Source of the DNA: Archangiaceae bacterium
GTDB taxonomy: Bacteria; Myxococcota; Myxococcia; Myxococcales; Myxococcaceae
Assembly: GCA_023248915.1 (NCBI GenBank)
Contig: JAHFDQ010000240.1
Location: 1 to 8,685 of the forward strand
DNA: 8,685 nucleotides
Direction of reading: 5' to 3'
This document shows, in pieces, positions 5,329 to 8,685 of this stretch; position 1 is the stretch's first letter; each line of letters opens with the position of its first letter. The notes under the pieces were generated by a model, which was not told the DNA's origin, made no database searches, and was given only the letters and a program-made list of their open reading frames with translations. The position numbers and the translations under genes were made by a program.

Positions 5329-7515
5329 ATGATCCGCTTTCGCATCGGCCAGAGTTGGAAGCGCGAGCCCGACGCGGCGCCGGTCGACTCCTTCGGCCTC
5401 GACGTGGAAGGGGTCGACCTGCTCTCGGGGGCGAGCGAAGAACCGCTCGCCGAGGTGGTGCCCGACCTGGTCGAGGCGGTCCATTCGCTGGCGGCGGGCG
5501 CTCGCCGTGCGGCGCACGTCTCACTGGCCGAGGCGCACCTAGAGCTGGTGCTCTTCCGCCGAGGCGACGACGCCGACGTCGCGGTGGTGAGCCTGGGCCG
5601 GCCGGCCCGGCTGGTCAGGCCTCGCGTCCGGGTCGACCTCGCCGAGCTGGTTCAGGCGGTGGTCCGATGCGGGCGCTCGCTCGTGCGAGACCTGTCCGGC
5701 GTGGCGCCGGCGCTGCTGCGCGAGCCCCGGCACCGCCGGATGGCCGGGCAACTTGGCGAGCTCGAACGCGGGCCGCTCGGCGACGAGGCGCCGGCCGCGC
5801 GGCGGGCGGGTTGGACTTTCCAGCACCTGCCGTCCGGAGCGCCCGCGTTCGGCTTCGACCTCGACGACCCGGACGACGTTCTGCGCGAGTACAGCTCGCG
5901 CGTGCCGTGGGCGCTGCCCTCGCTCTTGGTGGGGGGCCGAGTCTTCCTCGAGATCGACGGCGGCCTGCGCGTCTGGGACCTCGCCGGCCTTCCATTTCTG
6001 TCGGTGCTCGAGCTTTCGCGCCAGGGGACCGAGCTGTCGCGGGCTCTCGATGCGGGCGACGACCGAGTGGTGCTCGCGCTCGCCGGCGGGGCGACTTCGC
6101 TCACCTTGCCGCTCGACGGCGAAGCGGCAGCTCTCGGGGACCGACCTCTGCACCTGCGGCCAGCGGCCCTGGCCGGCGCCCTCTTCGAGGTGGGGTTGGC
6201 CTTCTCGATGGCAGCCGCCGCGCGCCACCGGGCGCAGGCCAAGAATCCCTACCTGGTTGAGCTGGCCGAACGTTGCCGCGCCGGGCTCGCCGAGCTGCGC
6301 CGTGGAGGGGGCCTGCCGGGCGCGGCTGGGCCGCCCTCCGCCGAAGCGCGGCGAAGGTCCGGGGCCCTGACGAAGCCGCTCCGCGCGGGCGGGCGCCTGC
6401 GCCGCCTGCGGTTCGAGCCGCTGTGGACCAAGACGCGCCTGGGCGGCGAGGGGCCCGGCGAGCTGATCGCCGGAACGCGCGGCCCCATCTTCGCTTCGAC
6501 CGAGATGGCCTGCGGCTTCTCGGCGCGGGGGCAACTGCTCTACCGCCGGGTCGGTACGCACGGCGTGGCGACCTCGCGCGACGGGTGGGTGGTGACGGCT
6601 TCGGCGACCCGCTCACTCGGCTTTCGCGGACGCGCGGAGAGCGCCTCGTGGCTGGGCCCGCACGACGGAACGGCCCTGGGGCCCGAGCTCACCCGGCGCG
6701 AGGGCCTGTTGGTGGCCCCGATGAACGGCCGCGGCCTCATCGCGTTGTCGGAACTGACCGGGCGCGAGGCGTGGCGCTTCGAACCGGCCCGCACCCAGCG
6801 CGGCTACTTTGCCGTGCACGGCCACCGGGTGGTGCTCGCCACCGACGCGGGCCACCTGTTCGGGCTCGACCTGGCGACGGGCGAAGTGTGTTTCCGGGTG
6901 CAGGCCGCGCTGCCGTTCGCGGCGGCTCCGGTGCCCTGGGGGCGGAAGCTCTTGTCGCTGCTCACGCGGGGCGAACGCACCGCGCTCTTCGTGGCCGACG
7001 CGCACTCGGGCCAGGTCGCCTGGACTCACGACTCGACGCTGACCGCGCCCGCGCTGCCGGTGGTGATCGGCAAGCGCGCGTTCGTCGCCGGGCGGCGCGA
7101 AGGCCACCCGCTGCTCTTGTGCCTGGGCGCCCAGGGCCGCGCGCTGTGGGAACGGCCGGTGCCGCTCGGGACCGGGGCGCTCACGCTTTCGGCCGTCGGG
7201 CGCGACGTGGTGGTGGCCGACGCCCACGGCGCCGCGGCGCTGGTCGGCAGCGAAGACCAGGTGGAGTGGCGCCTCGGCGCGGCCGGGGAAGAGCTGGCCC
7301 GGCCGGTCTCGCCGCGCTTCGTCCGAGGAGTGCTCTTCGTGCCGGGGCAAGAGGTGCGCGCGGTCGACGCGCGAGGAGGTTCGGTGCTGGCCGAGGTGAG
7401 GTCCGGACCGGGCCTGTGCGACCTCGAGGTCGACTCGAAGCTGAACCTGTACCTGCTCGACGACGGCGGCACGCTCGAGGCGCACCGGCTGACCTCGCAC
7501 TTCGCGGTCGTCTAG
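5329..7515 (+). CDS. Large protein with C-terminal PQQ-like beta-propeller, no signal peptide
   Basis: A 728-residue protein of unknown function. Residues about 360-725 hold repeated propeller blades of the PQQ-like/BamB type: a hydrophobic strand, then a turn such as LTGREAWRF, LATGEVCFRV, HSGQVAWTH, AQGRALWERP and ARGGSVLAEV. The first 350 residues form one or more domains that I do not recognise, including VWDLAGLPFLSVLELS and a helical section ending in NPYLVELAERCRAGLAELR. The N-terminus MIRFRIGQSWKREPD is not a signal peptide and no membrane helix is evident, so unlike BamB it is predicted cytoplasmic. ATG 5329 is preferred over the in-frame ATGs at 5185 and 5230. Codons between 5230 and 5328 often end in A or T, unlike the gene, and that stretch contains the operator-like palindrome and the divergent promoter. 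No strong Shine-Dalgarno precedes 5329. Confidence 0.85.
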   Translation: MIRFRIGQSWKREPDAAPVDSFGLDVEGVDLLSGASEEPLAEVVPDLVEAVHSLAAGARRAAHVSLAEAHLELVLFRRGDDADVAVVSLGRPARLVRPRVRVDLAELVQAVVRCGRSLVRDLSGVAPALLREPRHRRMAGQLGELERGPLGDEAPAARRAGWTFQHLPSGAPAFGFDLDDPDDVLREYSSRVPWALPSLLVGGRVFLEIDGGLRVWDLAGLPFLSVLELSRQGTELSRALDAGDDRVVLALAGGATSLTLPLDGEAAALGDRPLHLRPAALAGALFEVGLAFSMAAAARHRAQAKNPYLVELAERCRAGLAELRRGGGLPGAAGPPSAEARRRSGALTKPLRAGGRLRRLRFEPLWTKTRLGGEGPGELIAGTRGPIFASTEMACGFSARGQLLYRRVGTHGVATSRDGWVVTASATRSLGFRGRAESASWLGPHDGTALGPELTRREGLLVAPMNGRGLIALSELTGREAWRFEPARTQRGYFAVHGHRVVLATDAGHLFGLDLATGEVCFRVQAALPFAAAPVPWGRKLLSLLTRGERTALFVADAHSGQVAWTHDSTLTAPALPVVIGKRAFVAGRREGHPLLLCLGAQGRALWERPVPLGTGALTLSAVGRDVVVADAHGAAALVGSEDQVEWRLGAAGEELARPVSPRFVRGVLFVPGQEVRAVDARGGSVLAEVRSGPGLCDLEVDSKLNLYLLDDGGTLEAHRLTSHFAVV

Positions 7516-7529
7516 CGGGCGAGCCGCTA
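7513..7529. terminator. Short palindrome holding both convergent stop codons; possible weak bidirectional terminator
   Basis: TAGCGG (7513-7518) and CCGCTA (7524-7529) are perfect inverted copies around GCGAG. The TAG of the plus-strand propeller gene is the outer end of one arm, and the TAG of the minus-strand gene is the outer end of the other. Only 11 nt separate the two genes. A hairpin would form in either transcript, but no T tract follows on either side, so termination would be weak or factor-assisted. Confidence 0.3.
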
Positions 7530-8477
7530 CTTCTTGGCGTGCGGGCTCTTCTTCGGAGCGTTCTTCAAGGCGCCGGTGGGGTCGATCTCTTCGGTGGGGC
7601 GGACCGATTCCTGGGCGCCCTTCCATTCCTGGCCCTCGTGCAGCTTCCACTCGGCCGGAGCGTCGAGCTTCCAGTTGTAGACCGCGGCGACTTCTCCGCC
7701 CGACCCGGCGTGCGAGGCGACGTTGAAGGTGATGTCGACCGTCTTGACGTTGGCGGGCACCTGGTCGATGTCGAAGTGCCCCAGCACCATCTGGGGGGGA
7801 AATTCGGGGATGTACCGCTCGGGGTAGTCGACCTTCATCGCCGGGTCGCCCGGGGCGTTCATCTCGCCGACCAGCACCTGCTTCTCGTCGGTCAACTTCC
7901 AGGTGACGTTGAACGAGGCGCTGGTGACCATCTTCTTCATGTTCTTGCTCTCTTCGCGAAGCTCGCGCTGCGCGCCCCAGACCACGAGCTGGAACCGAAT
8001 CTGGGGCGTACCGCCCGCCATCACCACGTCGGTGGACACGACGTCGAGCCGCATGCCCTTGTCGGTCGCCGACCAGACCGGCGAGTAGTTGCCGCCCTTC
8101 AAGAGGTCGAACAGCTTTCGGGTGTAGGCGTAGTAGGCCTTCTTGTCCGCCGCCTGCTGTTCCTTGCCGCCCCGCTCGGACTTGCGCTCTAAGTCCTTCA
8201 GGTAGTCGTCGAAGTTCCGGTTGCCGCCGTGCTCGTTCAGGTGGGTGTTCACCTGGGTGAAGTACCAGCGCAGGAAGGTGCCCACTTCGTCCTTGTACGT
8301 CTTCTCGTCGGGGTTCGACCGAATCCACCCTACCCGCTCGAGGTACTCGCTCTTGATGCGCGCCGCGCTCGAGTCGCGCGACGCCTCTTCGACCTTGGCG
8401 CTCCATTTCTGGAAAGCGAAGACGATGGCGAAGATGACGAATCCGAGGGCGACGATGATGCCGAGGTAGCGCTTCAT
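7527..8477 (-). CDS. Conserved-looking protein of unknown function with one N-terminal membrane anchor
   Basis: A 316-residue protein that I do not recognise. One hydrophobic helix (about residues 5-22, LGIIVALGFVIFAIVFAF) after MKRY predicts an uncleaved anchor with the rest outside the cytoplasmic membrane. Residues about 27-130 are charged and mostly helical (KSEYLERVGWIRSNPDEKT, YAYTRKLFDLLKGGNYSPVW). Residues about 140-280 look beta-rich, with alternating strands (IRFQLVVWGAQREL, SASFNVTWKLTDE, VKTVDITFNVAS, AAVYNWKLDAPAEWKL). The tail is Lys/Pro rich (APKKSPHAKK). There are no cysteines and no lipobox. The ATG at 8477 is supported by AAAGGAG at plus-strand 8489-8495, with an 11-nt spacer. 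It converges with the propeller gene and diverges from the MetX-like gene. Intact, with codon use like its neighbours. Confidence 0.85.
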   Translation of the reverse strand: MKRYLGIIVALGFVIFAIVFAFQKWSAKVEEASRDSSAARIKSEYLERVGWIRSNPDEKTYKDEVGTFLRWYFTQVNTHLNEHGGNRNFDDYLKDLERKSERGGKEQQAADKKAYYAYTRKLFDLLKGGNYSPVWSATDKGMRLDVVSTDVVMAGGTPQIRFQLVVWGAQRELREESKNMKKMVTSASFNVTWKLTDEKQVLVGEMNAPGDPAMKVDYPERYIPEFPPQMVLGHFDIDQVPANVKTVDITFNVASHAGSGGEVAAVYNWKLDAPAEWKLHEGQEWKGAQESVRPTEEIDPTGALKNAPKKSPHAKK

Positions 8478-8503
8478 GGACCGGCCGGCTCCTTTGGGAG
8501 GCC

Positions 8504-8528
8504 GTCAGTGATATGAGAATTCCCTGAC
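8504..8528. promoter_or_regulatory. Imperfect inverted repeat, candidate operator, between divergent genes
   Basis: GTCAGTGA (8504-8511) and TCCCTGAC (8521-8528) are inverted copies with one mismatch, around an AT-rich 9-nt centre. They fill half of the 51-nt gap between the unknown anchored protein and the MetX-like gene, and the right arm ends directly before the TTG start of the latter. A bound regulator would sit over the promoter or ribosome site of metX. No clear -35/-10 pair is visible in the gap on either strand. Confidence 0.35.
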
Positions 8529-8685
8529 TTGATCCAGAGCGCCGACACGTTCCAGCTCCCGGCCGCGTTGCCCCTGGAAGAGGGGGGGCTGCTGGTCAAC
8601 GCCCAGATCGCCTACGACACCTGCGGCGAGCTGGCGGGCGACAACACCTTCGTCCTCTTGCACGACCTGACCGCGTCGCACCACG
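8529..8685 (+). CDS. metX: MetX-like homoserine O-acyltransferase, N-terminal part (cut by window edge)
   Basis: MetX enzymes are alpha/beta-hydrolase-fold acyltransferases that activate homoserine with acetyl-CoA (some with succinyl-CoA) for methionine synthesis. Only 52 codons are present. FQLPAALPLEEGGLLVNAQIAYDTCGEL matches the family opening, where a sheet with L-x-x-G-x-L leads to IAYETYG-x-L. TFVLLHDLTASHH matches the V-L-x-x-HALTG-x-x-H segment near the oxyanion hole. Here the HALTG core reads HDLTA, a deviation to note. The catalytic Ser, Asp and His lie beyond the window. The start is TTG 8529: an in-frame TGA ends at 8516 with no other start codon between, and a weak GAGAA lies 9 nt upstream. 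Another alpha/beta hydrolase of the same family cannot be excluded from this fragment. Homoserine dehydrogenase in the same window fits the pathway. Confidence 0.75.
   Translation, partial: MIQSADTFQLPAALPLEEGGLLVNAQIAYDTCGELAGDNTFVLLHDLTASHH

Noticed and set aside
6273..8192. Long plus-strand open frame running through the propeller gene into the next gene
   Set aside because: It is an out-of-frame shadow of the propeller gene, Arg/Gly/Ala rich, without domain signal.
6613..8406. Long minus-strand open frame spanning the propeller gene and the anchored-protein gene
   Set aside because: It crosses two well-supported genes on different strands and encodes Arg/Gly-rich sequence without recognisable motifs.

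Overview
The window is very GC-rich bacterial chromosome with dense, mostly intact genes and strongly G/C-biased third codon positions. The lipoprotein-rich gene set, the HEAT-repeat lipoprotein, the HARE-HTH/restriction-fold protein and the PQQ-like propeller suggest a myxobacterium or another deltaproteobacterial-type lineage (Myxococcota). This placement is inference from gene style, not from a marker gene. No rRNA, tRNA, CRISPR array, insertion sequence, integrase or phage gene was seen.

Layout: (1) 1-333, minus strand: the N-terminal part of birA (biotin-protein ligase/biotin repressor), cut by the left edge, with a probable own promoter at 364-392. (2) 468-5172, minus strand: a probable four-gene operon, in transcription order a tandem HARE-HTH/Mrr-like protein (3343-5172), a HEAT-repeat lipoprotein (2386-3318), a small lipoprotein (1802-2389) and homoserine dehydrogenase (468-1799). 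The last three are tightly coupled: a 4-nt ATGA overlap, then a 2-nt gap. (3) 5173-5328: a divergent control region with a good sigma70-type promoter for the operon and a perfect 8-bp-arm palindrome touching its -35 box. (4) 5329-7515, plus strand: a large cytoplasmic-looking protein with a C-terminal PQQ-like beta-propeller. (5) 7527-8477, minus strand: an unknown protein with one N-terminal membrane anchor, convergent with the propeller gene; both stop codons lie in the arms of one short palindrome. (6) 8478-8528: a second divergent control region with an imperfect inverted repeat. (7) 8529-8685, plus strand: the start of a MetX-like homoserine O-acyltransferase, cut by the right edge.

How the genes work together: homoserine dehydrogenase makes homoserine, and the MetX-like enzyme would acylate it towards methionine, so two steps of one pathway lie at opposite ends of the window on different transcripts. 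BirA serves biotin-dependent carboxylases. The less ordinary part is the operon that places a DNA-binding-type protein (two HARE-HTH copies plus a restriction-endonuclease fold that has lost catalytic residues) and two envelope lipoproteins ahead of homoserine dehydrogenase, with an unusual propeller protein divergent from it. I see no strong evidence for a defence or mobile system. The HARE/pseudo-nuclease protein and its palindromic control region are the best candidates for undescribed biology.
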